Shown here: positions 54,840-64,000 of the stretch, piece by piece
How the letters are laid out: each line of letters opens with the position of its first letter
Numbering within the stretch: the first letter of the stretch is position 1
Assembly: GCA_032717465.1 (NCBI GenBank)
Contig: CM064666.1
Location: forward strand, 20,975,732 to 21,039,731
Reading direction: 5' to 3'
Length of the DNA: 64,000 nt
DNA from: Coenobita brevimanus
Taxonomy: Eukaryota > Arthropoda > Malacostraca > Decapoda > Coenobitidae
Translations under genes and position numbers: made by a program
The notes under the pieces: generated by a model
Seen by the model: only the letters and a program-made list of their open reading frames with translations
The model's database searches: none
Told to the model about the DNA's origin: nothing

Positions 54840-56211
54840 CTGCCATTCCAGAAACCGGGGAAGCCAGGTTACAGTCCCCTGGAGTATCAGCCAATCGCCT
54901 TAACATCTTGACTGTGTAAATTTTTTGAAAAAAATGGTCAACACGTGCCTTATATATTTCCTAGAAAGGAACGAATGTCTTCCTCCATGTCAGTCTGGTT
55001 TTCGAAAATATCGCTCACCAACAGATGCACTAGTCCGTCTTGAGGCTGCAGCTTGTGATGCTTTTGCTAGGCAGCAGCATCTGGTGTGCGTTTTCTTTGA
55101 TCTAGAAAAGGCATATGATACTTCATGGCGGTTTGGTATCTTCCAGCAACTCCATTCTTTAGGTTTATGTGGCAGGCTGCCCCTATTTATAGTAAATTTT
55201 CTGCATGACCGCTCATTCAGGGTTAGGGTTGGTGTCACCCTGTCTCCTTCATACCATCAGGAGGAAGGGATGGCTCAAGGGAGTGTCCTCAGTGTGACCC
55301 TTTTCACTATAGCTTTGGATGGTATTGTGTCCTCAATTCCAGAAGGGGTGTCAGCCTCACTGTATGTTGATGATTTGGCTTTTTAGTATGCTGCTTCCCG
55401 AATGTCCGTGGCTGAACGCCGCATGCAGCTCACCTTGGACAGGGTCTCTCGGTGGGCCACCATGCACGGCTTCCGTTTCTCCCCAATGAAGACGGTGGCC
55501 TTGCATTTCTGCCGTTTGAGAAGTGTACAGCCAGACCCAGACCTCCAGATATATGGCCACAGGGTGCGATGTGTGGATGAGGCAAGGGTTCTTGGTCTTG
55601 TTTTTTGACAGGAGATGACGTGGACACCATATATCCGTTCTTTATGACTATTGTGCCTCCATGCCCTGTGTCTCCTACGGACTCTACCTCACTTGTCTTG
55701 GGGCGCTGACAGAACTATCCTGCTCCGCCTTTACCGTGCCTTAGTAAGGACTAAATTGGACTATGGGTGTGTGGTATACTCTTCTGCCACTGAGGCAAGG
55801 CTGTGGCCACTCAATTCTGTCCATCATGCTGGGATTCGTTTGTCAACTGGGGCTTTCCGGTCTCCTCCGATTGAAAGTTTTTTGGTTGATGCAAATGAAC
55901 CACCACTGGATCTCTGCCGGCAGTCCTTAATGGTGCAATGTTGGCATAGCCTTCACCGTTTTCCAGCCTCACTGAGTTGTAAGGCTATCTCCGAGGTCGG
56001 TCTTCTCCCCTTTTATAACACCCACCCTCGCTATATACACCCGTCTGGGTACAGAATGAGGGTTGCCATGGGGGTGTTCAGTCCTACCCTGTTTGCCCTA
56101 TGCGTGTCCTGCGAGTGGCTCCCTGGCTTCTTCCAAAGGTACAACCATGTGATTACTTTCTGGAAAGGAAGGCCTCCCTTTCCTCACAGGCAGCTTTGTC
56201 CTATTTTTTAG
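54840..56211 (+). pseudogene. I-type LINE copy B reverse transcriptase
   Basis: Blocks: LPFQKPGKPGYSPLEYQPIA, CQSGFRKYRSPTDALVRLEA, VCVFFDLEKAYDTSWRFG, MAQGSVLSVTLFTIALDGIV and the intact catalytic box SLYVDDLAF. A TAG directly after this box (55384-55386) and further stops (55606, 55648) break the frame. The C-terminal part continues to 56211 with LLRTLPHLSWGADRTILLRL. Confidence 0.87.
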
Positions 56212-56270
56212 AACACGCTTCTGCTCATAATGATTCAATCCCTGTATAAACTGATGACTCTAAATCCCGT

Positions 56271-56598
56271 GTGGGGACAGGTTTTGGTGTAATTTTTCAT
56301 GATTTTAGCCGTGGTGGGAGTCTCCCTCCTTCTGCATCTGTTTTTACTGCTGAAATTGCTGCCATATTAGTCGAAGTTGAATTGATATTTAGTTTTCCTC
56401 CAGCTTCTTTCACCATTTTTAGTGACTCAGCCAGTGCTTTACAAGCTTTGTCACATGGCTTTCCATCACATCCCCTAGTCCTGTCTGTCTTGGAGTGGCT
56501 CTACTTATTAGGTAGGCGAGGATACTATGTACAACTGTGTTGGGTCCCTGCACATGTGGGGGTTGTGGGCAATGAGCGTGCCGACTCTTTGGCGAGAG
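56271..56598 (+). pseudogene. I-type LINE copy B RNase H, interrupted
   Basis: FTAEIAAILVEVELIF (Glu), TIFSDSASALQAL (Asp) and WVPAHVGVVGNERADSLAR (Asp) are readable. The first block with Tyr-Thr-Asp is damaged. The host LTR insertion truncates it just after the last catalytic Asp. Confidence 0.87.
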
Positions 56599-57925
56599 TG
56601 TCACCGGGTTTTTAACGTATTTATAATATTAAAGGATAATTTTTAATAATACTGATAGCAGGACAATGAATTGTCTTGCTAAAAAATCAAGCAATGATTA
56701 CTTTATGCTGGCTTGCTTCGCCGATTCTCTCAGGACGAAAATTTATAAACTTTCTCAACAGTACACAGCAGCAACTAATTCCTCACAATTGCTGTTTGTT
56801 AGTACTGTTAGCCTCTGGAGAAAGTGACTTTACCCCTGACAATCAATAACTATGCTATTAATGATAACAGATTCTTGCTGATGCATTAACTCCTAGATGG
56901 CACAAAGGATTTTAAGCTTAATACGAAAGGACTGGCCTAAATACCAGTTATGAATAGTAAAGCGTTTATGCAAGCTAGGAGCTATAAGTGAAATAAGCTT
57001 AATATGGAAAATAAAACACAAGTTTACATTACATTAAACTCGAGGAAAAGAACTGTTAAATTTATTGATTACAAAGATATAAATTTACGTTACATTTCAA
57101 AATGAATTCAAAATAGGATCGCACTCACTCACTCACTCAAAAGCTAAACTCTTAAACCTAGGAAAAAACGAAAAGAAAATACTGGTCAAAGAGTGGACTA
57201 AGTGGATGACTGGGTGTCGTTACTGGAAGGACACTGCACTCGCTAAGTCTCTCGCCAATCACACTACTGTAGGTGGAAATTCAGGAACTGGACGACGCCG
57301 GCACGGCTACACTCTGGGCCCAACCTGCTTTCGTGGCGTACAAACATTGACTGACTTCAAATCATGGGAAAGAGGCGAGCGTCCAGCCGCAGTACTAACA
57401 GCTAGAATGAGCGAAACACGCCCATAATAAATCGCTCAGCAGAAGTGCTAATGTCTCTCACAAAGACGATCATTTATGACAGTGAAAAATTGTTCTGAAA
57501 AGACTCCCGACCAGGTAAATAAGTAGCGATTAAACTGAACAATAAACACTGGGATTCCACTAGACTTCCCGGTTTCCCGCCAAATGATGTTACGAGCCGA
57601 CTTGTGATATTACGCCCCATCAAAAGTTGAAATTTTTTTCTCAGGAAAAAAATTTCAATATACGTACATATAAATCCTACTCAATCACTCAAGATTCACA
57701 CTGTGGTGTGTGTGTGCTATCCTGCTACAGGAGAAAGTCACAGTCACCAGTGAGCAAAAAAAAACTCATATTTACGTTAATAGAAGCAAGCTTGAGGGAA
57801 AAATTCCATGACAACGGTGAAAAATCCTGTACTCAGGTCAAACTGCTTGAAAAGTTCACTACATTTACATTAACAACTAATTGTTATGGAGCGTAATGTA
57901 TGTAGTACACAGCGTAGGTGTGACA
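56599..57925 (-). repeat. 3' LTR of element 3
   Basis: On the + strand it starts TGTCACCGGG and ends GTGTGACA, giving TGTCAC/GTGACA inverted ends over 1327 bp. The inner boundary is tentative: no clear polypurine tract abuts 57926, while a purine-rich run (on the - strand) lies at 58090-58105, so the LTR might extend to 58089. Confidence 0.7.
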
Positions 57926-58725
57926 GTTGTGGTGTAACTGTACCTACGTGTAAAATCATGTAATACAAATTTATAGTAAATAATGATGACGAGGCAGAAG
58001 AGAAGGGACGACCAGCTGATCTGCACGGCAATGCTGCACCCACCAGCTGCACCTGCGAAAGGAAATAAGGTGGAGCATTAAATGTGTCATTTCTCTCTCT
58101 CTGCCTAGCAATCAGTACTTATGTCATTGTTAACCAGGAAACGTAATTCTTGAATTCACAAATTTCTTAGAACCCTTATAGTTTACTGGTTAATGCTTAT
58201 TAACTAAGAAATGTGCTAGTTCTTGAATTCCTCAAATCTCTTAGAATGGGCAGTTTACTAGTTAACCTAACATTATTAACCAGGAAACGTGCCAGTTCTT
58301 GAATTGCTCAAAGCTCTTAGAAAGAGCAGTTTAGTGGTTAACCTAACTCTACACTTATGACTAATAACAGGAAGCTGAGAATCGCTACGCAATCTCGGGC
58401 AGGTCACATTTTAACACCCACCGTGGGTGTGAACACTCATGTGGATATTGTGCATTCTCCGGGAATCCTCAGAGAGGCCCACAGCTCGAGACGTTCCACA
58501 AGGTAATTCATACACAGTCTCGGACTGTCTCTGCGGGGTTCTCAAACTTCTCCCTTAACTTACGGTACATATGTATGTACAGGCCCTGGACATACTGTGT
58601 CCTGTGGGGACAACAGGTGAGACGTCAGGTCTACACTTTTAATTGGGAACCAGGCTGGTCCTTGGATTACTCAAATCTCTGAGAACGCCTACCTTACGGA
58701 ACCCAGTGTACAACAGTTGCCCATA
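57926..58725 (-). other. Element 3 3' non-coding region with ~75-bp repeats
   Basis: Between pol and the LTR. A unit with ttaaccaggaaacgtg, AGTTCTTGAATTGCTCAAA-like and ctcttagaa-gggCAGTTTA blocks occurs three times at 58127-58345 and partly at 58640-58690. No frame is open. The region probably replaced the deleted integrase core and RT. Confidence 0.65.
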
Positions 58726-60561
58726 TTAGTCATCAATTAGTAGGCGAGACATCAGGTCTACACCCACATTACCACTGCCCTGTCTCTCAACTGCTTCAGA
58801 GATTACGGGTGTGGCTTCAAACGGCACAGGAAGGACATGTCTCTGATTCGTGATACGTGGACACACATTGCAGGACTGCACAAAACTATCTATGTCTCGT
58901 CCCATTCCTGGCCAGAAAAACTCGGCTCGGATACGGCCCTGGGTTTTCCTTTTGCCCATGTGACCTCCTGAGGCTGAACAATGACCCCATTCTAACACTG
59001 CTTGGCGGTACTTGGCGGGAACGACAAACTGCGGTCGAACCTCACCCTTGGGTGTTCGTGACTCACGGTAGAGCCATCCATGTTTGCGAAGGAACTTGGC
59101 TTGACCTCCCCGTGAATACTTTATCACTCTACCTTTTTGTTTCTTTCGCACGGCAGCAAGTGTCGGGTCAGAGTGTTGTTCTTGGACAACAGTTTGGCTA
59201 CACATCAGATCTTGTGGCGCTTCAATGGTTACAGGGGTGACACAGTCTGGAGCCTCAGCCATGGCTCGTGTTACTGTAGCCGAAGTCCGAGTAGCGTCAT
59301 CTTCGGTGCAACTATACTTGGCACCGGGAATATTGCCTATGATTAGGTCAAATAAAGGTTCCGGCATGACAACTGCAAGTGTCATACCAGTGTAAAATGG
59401 AGATGCCCCCTGGATACGTGCCTCAGGGTACAATCTCACTGATCCATCAATAAGGTTAGCTCGGATCTGTCGACCTGTGTACTGCTCAGGCCGAACTAAA
59501 CTCTGCTTGATAGAACAACCTGAGGAACCATTGTCTCTCAGGACCTTCACAAGAATGTCTCCCACAAACCCCGGCTGAACAAGGAAGGTACTGTCGCCTG
59601 CGGGAGGGTCTGTGGAGGAAGCAGCTAGCCAATAATTAGGCTGCTGAATAAATGATGCGGCAAACATGGTGCCCTTTGAACTAAATACTTGAGGGGTTGT
59701 ACTCACTGCCTGGGCAGATGGAGCATTGGCCATCTGTGAAGGGGGGTTCACTGTCGCTGTGGGACTAGAGAACTGTGGGGAAGTACCCGTACTGGTAGGG
59801 ACGTGACCACCGTGCTGCTGCTGAGGAATGAAGGCTGCGTTCGCCTCCTGCCTCCTATTCACTTGAGCTGGTGCTGAAAAGGACAGTCCCGACGGTCGGT
59901 TGCGTGGCTGATACTGCTGCTGGTTAGGGTACTTGTTGTACCACTTCCAGTCAGGCTTCTGAGTGTTTTGCCCCTGGTCCTTCCACTGCGGTTTTGGACC
60001 TTGGCCATTATTCTGAGAACGGCCTTGTTGCTGGGGTTCAGTCTGAGACGGTTTCCCAGATTTATCAGGTTTCCTGTTCCAGGTATGCTGCTTGCGAGTT
60101 TGATACCCATATGCAGTAAAGAATGCGTCAGCCTTCTTTACCATTTGGCTGGCATCTCTTACCTGGCAGATCTTAAGCTGAGCCATAAGTTCAGTAGGCC
60201 ACGACTTTTCCAGATGCATGCGCAGCATAAGGTCAATTATCCCCTCATGCGTGGAAGGAGTTTCATCTTTCTCCATCCATTCATCTAAGTAAGCAGTAAG
60301 CCAGTCAAGAAACTGAACAGCAGTCTCTTTATCCTGTAAACACGCCCTCATGAACTGACTCTTGGCGTCGTCAACTGTGAGACCATATGCTTTGACGAGT
60401 GTGGCCTTCATCATCTCATACGTAAGATTGTCTCCATGAATTCTGTGGAGAATATCGAGGGCAGGGCCCTCAAACAGGCTAAGAAACTGAAGCCACTTAG
60501 CTGCATCATCCAGCTGGTAAAGTTGAGCCATGTCTTTAAAACGAGCTATGTATGGATCGAT
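58726..60561 (-). CDS. gag: Element 3 gag, protease and integrase zinc domain
   Basis: A 601-codon open frame from ATG 60531. About residues 1-170 are the capsid (MAQLYQLDDAAKWLQFLSLF, then RACLQDKETAVQFLDWLTAY). About 170-215 is Gln/Asn/Lys-rich without a CCHC knuckle. A Pro/Ser-rich linker follows. The protease site is VLRDNGSSGCS, with Asn where families have Thr or Ser, and the later FDLIIGN. After VTRAMAE comes the integrase zinc domain (GHCSASGGHMGKRKTQ, CNVC). The frame ends in a stop soon after PVPFEATPVI. The integrase catalytic core is absent. Confidence 0.88.
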   Translation of the reverse strand: MDPYIARFKDMAQLYQLDDAAKWLQFLSLFEGPALDILHRIHGDNLTYEMMKATLVKAYGLTVDDAKSQFMRACLQDKETAVQFLDWLTAYLDEWMEKDETPSTHEGIIDLMLRMHLEKSWPTELMAQLKICQVRDASQMVKKADAFFTAYGYQTRKQHTWNRKPDKSGKPSQTEPQQQGRSQNNGQGPKPQWKDQGQNTQKPDWKWYNKYPNQQQYQPRNRPSGLSFSAPAQVNRRQEANAAFIPQQQHGGHVPTSTGTSPQFSSPTATVNPPSQMANAPSAQAVSTTPQVFSSKGTMFAASFIQQPNYWLAASSTDPPAGDSTFLVQPGFVGDILVKVLRDNGSSGCSIKQSLVRPEQYTGRQIRANLIDGSVRLYPEARIQGASPFYTGMTLAVVMPEPLFDLIIGNIPGAKYSCTEDDATRTSATVTRAMAEAPDCVTPVTIEAPQDLMCSQTVVQEQHSDPTLAAVRKKQKGRVIKYSRGGQAKFLRKHGWLYRESRTPKGEVRPQFVVPAKYRQAVLEWGHCSASGGHMGKRKTQGRIRAEFFWPGMGRDIDSFVQSCNVCPRITNQRHVLPVPFEATPVISEAVERQGSGNVGVDLMSRLLIDD

Positions 60562-60954
60562 TCACTCGCCATCTTTGTATGAGGGAAGCTTGATATGTGG
60601 GGTCGCCAGAACATGTGCAGGGAGAACGCTCGTGGAGCTTGGGCCAGCTGCACCAGATGTGTCTGAAGCCAAGGAATCTCGCTTGAGCTTCAACATTTCA
60701 AACTCATGTTTTTTGCGTGCTTCTCGCTCGGCACGTTCGTGTTCTCGTTCTCTCTCGCGTTGTCGCTCATATTCGCGTTGTTCTCGCTCTTGTTCTAACT
60801 CAAGTTCGCATTGTTTTTGTTCGTGTTTGCGCTGTTCTCTCTCGTGTTCGCGTTGGATTTTATGCTCTTCAGGAGCATCACTCTCACGTTGCTGTTCGTG
60901 ACTAAGCCGAGAGAGGACATAATTCTTAATTTCAATTGGGTCTGTAAGACCCAT
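60562..60954 (-). pseudogene. gag: Element 3 gag N-terminus, charged coiled coil
   Basis: Starts MGLTDPIEIKNYVLSRLSHE and continues in a long Glu/Arg/Gln coiled coil (residues about 25-90), then SYKDGE and a single TGA. The next codon is in the same frame as the 601-codon ORF. The similar octad-rich helix in elements 1 and 2 sits at the same place. The frame is also open upstream of this Met without another ATG. Confidence 0.82.
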
Positions 60955-61311
60955 ATCTTTGGCTTCCTGTACATAGACGCTGGTGGACTTGATGCTAACT
61001 CAATCTAAGTAAACAAGCGACTCGGTATTGACTGCGATTTTTGCAAAGAAAGATGTCAATAATCAAGAATAAAGAATATAGGCACAGGTTAGTGGTGACC
61101 ACTTTTATCAAATTAAACTGGTAAAGAAAGAAAATTAAACAAACAACTGACTGTGAAAACTATTATGGAAATTAATAAAAATGAATCAATAATCACCAGT
61201 AAACTAGTGCCTATAGACTTTAATGATAAATACCTAAGTATGAACGAGTGAGTATTATCTCGTGAATAGCTTTAGAGCTAGGAGTTAATATCGTGGAATG
61301 AGGTCCCCAAT
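60955..61311 (-). other. Element 3 leader between primer site and gag
   Basis: About 350 bp without a supported ORF. It includes the primer site region next to the 5' LTR. Confidence 0.6.
61295..61309 (-). promoter_or_regulatory. Primer binding site of element 3
   Basis: Two bases inside the 5' LTR end the - strand reads TGGGGACCTCATTCC. It agrees with the TGGCGACCTCTTATC of elements 1 and 2 in most positions, suggesting a related tRNA primer. Confidence 0.6.
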
Positions 61312-61990
61312 TGTCACGGGGTTTTTAAAGTGTATGCAATATTAAAAGATAATTTTCAAATATATATATTATTAAAGGATAATTTTTAATAATACTGATA
61401 GCAGGACAATGAATTGTCTTGCTAAAAAAATCAAGCAATGATTACTTTATGTGGCTTGCTTCGCCGATTCTCTCAGGACGAGAATTTATAAACTTTCTCA
61501 ACAGTACACAGCAGAGACTAATTCCTCACAATTGCTGTTTGTTAGTACTGTTAGCCTCTGGAGAAAGTGACTTCAACCTTGACAATCAATAACTATGCTA
61601 TTAATGATAACAGATTCTTGCTGATGCATTAACTCCTAGATGGCACAAAGGATTTTAAGCTTAATACGAAAGGACTGGCCTAAATACCAGTTATGAATAG
61701 CAAAGCGTTTATGCAAGCTAGGAGCTATAAGTGAAATAAGCTTAAAATGGAAAGTAAAACACGAGTTTACATTACATTAAGCTCGAGAAAAAGAACTGTT
61801 AAATTTATTGATTACAAAGAAATAAATTTACGTTACATTTCAAAATTAATTCAAAATAAGATCGCACTCACTCGCTCACTCAAAAGCTAAACTCTTAAAC
61901 CTAGGAAAAAACGAAAAGAAAATACTGGTCAAAGAGTGGACTAAGCGGATGACTGGGCGTCGTTACTGGAAGGACACTGCACTCGCTAAG
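61312..61990 (-). repeat. 5' LTR of element 3, truncated by a LINE
   Basis: Starts TGTCACGGGG on the + strand and matches 56599 onward, with an extra ~30-bp internal duplication near 61345-61380. It stops at CTCGCTAAG where the left copy continues, because LINE copy C inserted there. Confidence 0.9.
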
Positions 61991-62285
61991 TGATTGATTG
62001 ATTGATTGTAGTAAAAACTGGCGGCGCAACTGCTAAGGTCATATGCCGCCGGACAACTAGCTAAAACACATGGCAAATAAATAGTGCAGATTTAATAACT
62101 TTTTCTAGAAATAATACACTGAAAATAATAAAAGAATAGTTAAAAGAGAAAACAATTTCTTATAAAAGTGGAAGGAGGCCCGCCTCCTGAAGAAAACCAA
62201 AAACATCAGTAAAATCACTATGGGCTCCACCAAGCATCGAGGAGAGACGGTAGGCACCATCTACCTCTGTATGCCTATGGAGGAA

Positions 62286-62990
62286 TCACCGACGCGGGTC
62301 CCCCAAACTTGGACACTCGACCAGCAAGTGACGGACAGTAAGGGGAACAAAGCAATTATCACAGTACGGTTGAGTCTCGCCACTCATCAGGAACCCATGT
62401 GTAAGCCGAGAGTGCCCAGTGCGAAGCCTAGCAAGAGCTACCTCCAATCGCCGAGGCATGGAAGGGAGAACCCTTGGCACAACCACTCTCTGGAAGACCT
62501 CTTTCAGCTTATTATGAGCAACACCATCCCAGCGTCTCTGCCAACACACATGCATTCTGTCCAGCAAGTAAGGTGTTAGATCAGATGCAGGAAGTGGATA
62601 TTCTGTTGGGGGCTGTTGAGTAGCCGCAGCCTTGGCCAATGCATCCGCAGTCTCATTGCCCACCACACCAACATGTGCGGGAACCCAGGAAAAATCCACT
62701 CTCTTCCCCCAACGACGAATGAGGAACAGCCACTCCAAAATAGCTAAAACTAAGGGATGGGAAGAATTAAAAGAGTCTAGGGCCAAAAGCTCCCCTTGAG
62801 AGTCGCTAAAAATAGTAAAATAATTGTCAGGATGAACAAACACCAACTTCAAGGTTAAAATGATGGCTGACAACTCCGCAGTAAAAACTGAGGCAACCAA
62901 AGGAAGACTACCTCCACGGCTAAAATTGGGAAATACCACTCCAAAACCAACACCTGATACGGATTTAGAGCCATCAGTATACACAGGCAC
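62286..62990 (-). pseudogene. I-type LINE copy C RNase H and C-terminal domain
   Basis: A 234-codon frame with all RNase H blocks: PVYTDGSKSVSGVGFGVVF, VFTAELSAIILTLKLVF, TIFSDSQGELLALDSF and WVPAHVGVVGNETADALAK. Then SRLTHGFLMSGETQPYCDNC and PLTVRHLLVECPSL complete the Cys/His domain. This is the cleanest copy in the window. It is separated from the RT by stops near 63000-63035. Confidence 0.92.
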
Positions 62991-63035
62991 AGAACCACTA
63001 TGACTAGAAGCATGTTCTAAAAATAACCTTAAAAG

Positions 63036-64000
63036 TCACTGAGGAGCAACAAAATCCTTTGAACCTGCAATAGGCCTGCAGAAAGTTACCTTGGGCAATA
63101 TCCAAGGCGCAACCCTCGGGATCCGAACAGGACTGACAAGAGCCGCCGACAAACCAAACCCCTCCATTATATCCTGAACCTTACAGCCAAATGGACGAGG
63201 CATGCGAGGGTGTCTACTATAACACAAAAGACAAGACTGTTTCGTCACACCCTCACAGACAAGTGAGTCTGGAAGGCGACGAATCCGGAGCCAGCACCGT
63301 ACTGCAACAGACTGAATCAGTAGATCTAAGGGAGGCACACCTGCTTACACCAATAAGCTGGGAATTGGAGAGGACCGAAAGGCCGTAGTTGCAAGGCGAA
63401 GACCAGTATAATAAACAGCATCTAGAGTTTTTAGTCTTGATTCTGTGGCAGAGGAATATACCTCACAGCCAAATGACAGCTTAGAGGTTACAAATACCTG
63501 ACACAAATGCATCCTCCGATCAGCACCCCAAGAGGTATGGGACAGAACCCTCAATGGATTGAGAGCCTTCATACATGATGTTTTAAGATCTGCCAAGTGT
63601 GAGACCCATGTCAAACAACAATCAAAAGTCAGGCCCAAGAATTTCGTCTCTGTCACACAACGGAGTCTCCTGCCACAAAGCTGGAGATCAGGGTCTGGGT
63701 GTACCCCTCTCATCCTACAGAAGTGCATAGCCACAGTCTTTGAAGGGAAAAACCGAAAACCCTTGGAAGTGGTCCAGGCAGAAATCTTGTCCAAGGCAAG
63801 TTGCATCCGCCGCTCAATAGCAGACATGTGGGAGCCAGAAAACCATATAGATAAGTTATCCACATAAAGGGATGAGGATACCCAAGCAGGCACAGTTTCA
63901 ACGATACCATTAATGGCCACTGCAAACAGGGAAACACTTAAGACACTCCCCTGCGGGACACCTTCCTCCTGGCACAGTGGCACAGAGAGGGTAGAACCCA
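63036..64000 (-). pseudogene. I-type LINE copy C reverse transcriptase, C-terminal half
   Basis: The frame 63983-63345 begins near [20 protein letters not shown] and has SLYVDNLSIW, where the second Asp of the Tyr-x-Asp-Asp box is Asn. It continues ERRMQLALDKISAWTTSKGF and LRVLSHTSWGADRRMHLCQV. After a frame change near 63340, 63338-63036 carries the remaining thumb region. The N-terminal RT blocks lie outside the window. Confidence 0.88.

Larger units (their letters stand above)
54765..56598 (+). mobile_element. I-type LINE copy B, truncated at both ends
   Basis: The + strand carries RT then RNase H of the same family as copies A and C. It is 5'-truncated before the RT (54765). At 56598 the RNase H is cut within NERADSLAR by the LTR of the element at 56599. 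The 3' remainder is not adjacent on the other side within the window. Confidence 0.85.
56599..61990 (-). mobile_element. RT-less Ty3/gypsy-type element 3
   Basis: LTRs at 56599-57925 and 61312-61990 share their first ~660 bp. On the - strand the internal region reads leader, gag, protease, integrase zinc domain, then non-coding DNA. No integrase core, RT or RNase H is found between the LTRs, so it could move only with enzymes from elsewhere. Protease followed directly by the integrase zinc domain, and a primer site like that of elements 1 and 2, suggest it belongs to the integrase-first group. Confidence 0.8.
61991..64000 (-). mobile_element. I-type LINE copy C, continues past the window
   Basis: The 3' tail (CAAT)n lies at 62008-61991 and the 3' untranslated region shares TTGTCCGGCGGCATATGACC with copy A. 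RNase H and RT follow upstream. The 5' part is outside the window. It is younger than element 3, whose LTR it interrupts. Confidence 0.9.

Noticed and set aside
57206..57427. 73-codon + strand frame in the element 3 LTR
   Set aside because: LTR sequence without domain. The frame is short and the matching LTR copy is truncated before it, so conservation cannot be tested.

Overview
This is repeat-dense eukaryotic DNA, most likely from an arthropod and plausibly a decapod crustacean. The reasons are AT-rich non-coding sequence, very long (TA)n tracts, spliced-gene signals, and a mixed load of LINE (RTE-, CR1- and I-type), Ty3/gypsy, BEL/Pao and hAT remnants. No operons, rRNA, tRNA or CRISPR arrays were seen. 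The species assignment is an inference. There is one 100-base assembly gap (12971-13070).

Layout. 1-2580: a decayed Ty3/gypsy pol of canonical order (RT end, RNase H, integrase) on the + strand, followed by C-rich and GC-rich low-complexity DNA to 4640. 4838-4982: a (TA)n tract. 5700-6381: decayed LINE 3' ends. 6600-12610: an old array of decayed ~140-bp units, split by two inverted copies of an LTR-like repeat (8110-9960). 13080-17100: a CR1-type LINE (- strand) with ORF1 (zinc finger plus SGNH esterase) and ORF2 (endonuclease plus RT). 18000-19350: two RTE-type fragments. 23306-29550: a long I-type LINE (- strand) with ORF1 (CCHC knuckles) and ORF2 (endonuclease, RT, RNase H). 30302-32012: exon-like pieces of a MADF/Myb-SANT-like gene.

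32242-43735 is the most notable part. It is a tandem LTR-internal-LTR-internal-LTR array of two Ty3/gypsy elements (- strand), flanked by a 4-bp target duplication. In both, integrase lies upstream of reverse transcriptase, the Ty1/copia-like order known from the Gmr1-like lineage of Ty3/gypsy. Each copy is broken in different places. The array sits inside what looks like an older LTR-like repeat (32105-45395). 45401-48490 holds a nearly complete RTE LINE (- strand).

48640-50660: duplicated exon-like sequence and a hAT transposase remnant. 51210-52650: a 5'-truncated jockey/CR1-type LINE with a 92-bp internal duplication. 53010-54763: BEL/Pao integrase remnants. 54765-56598: an I-type LINE copy (+ strand). 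It is cut by a third LTR element (56599-61990, - strand) that keeps gag, protease and the integrase zinc domain but has no RT. That element's far LTR is cut in turn by another I-type LINE (61991 to the window end).

Almost everything recognisable is transposon. The reading frames are mostly broken, so the copies look like fossils of distinct ages whose order can be read from the nesting. The few candidate host-gene pieces (12712-12840, 30302-32012, 48830-49240) are weakly supported.
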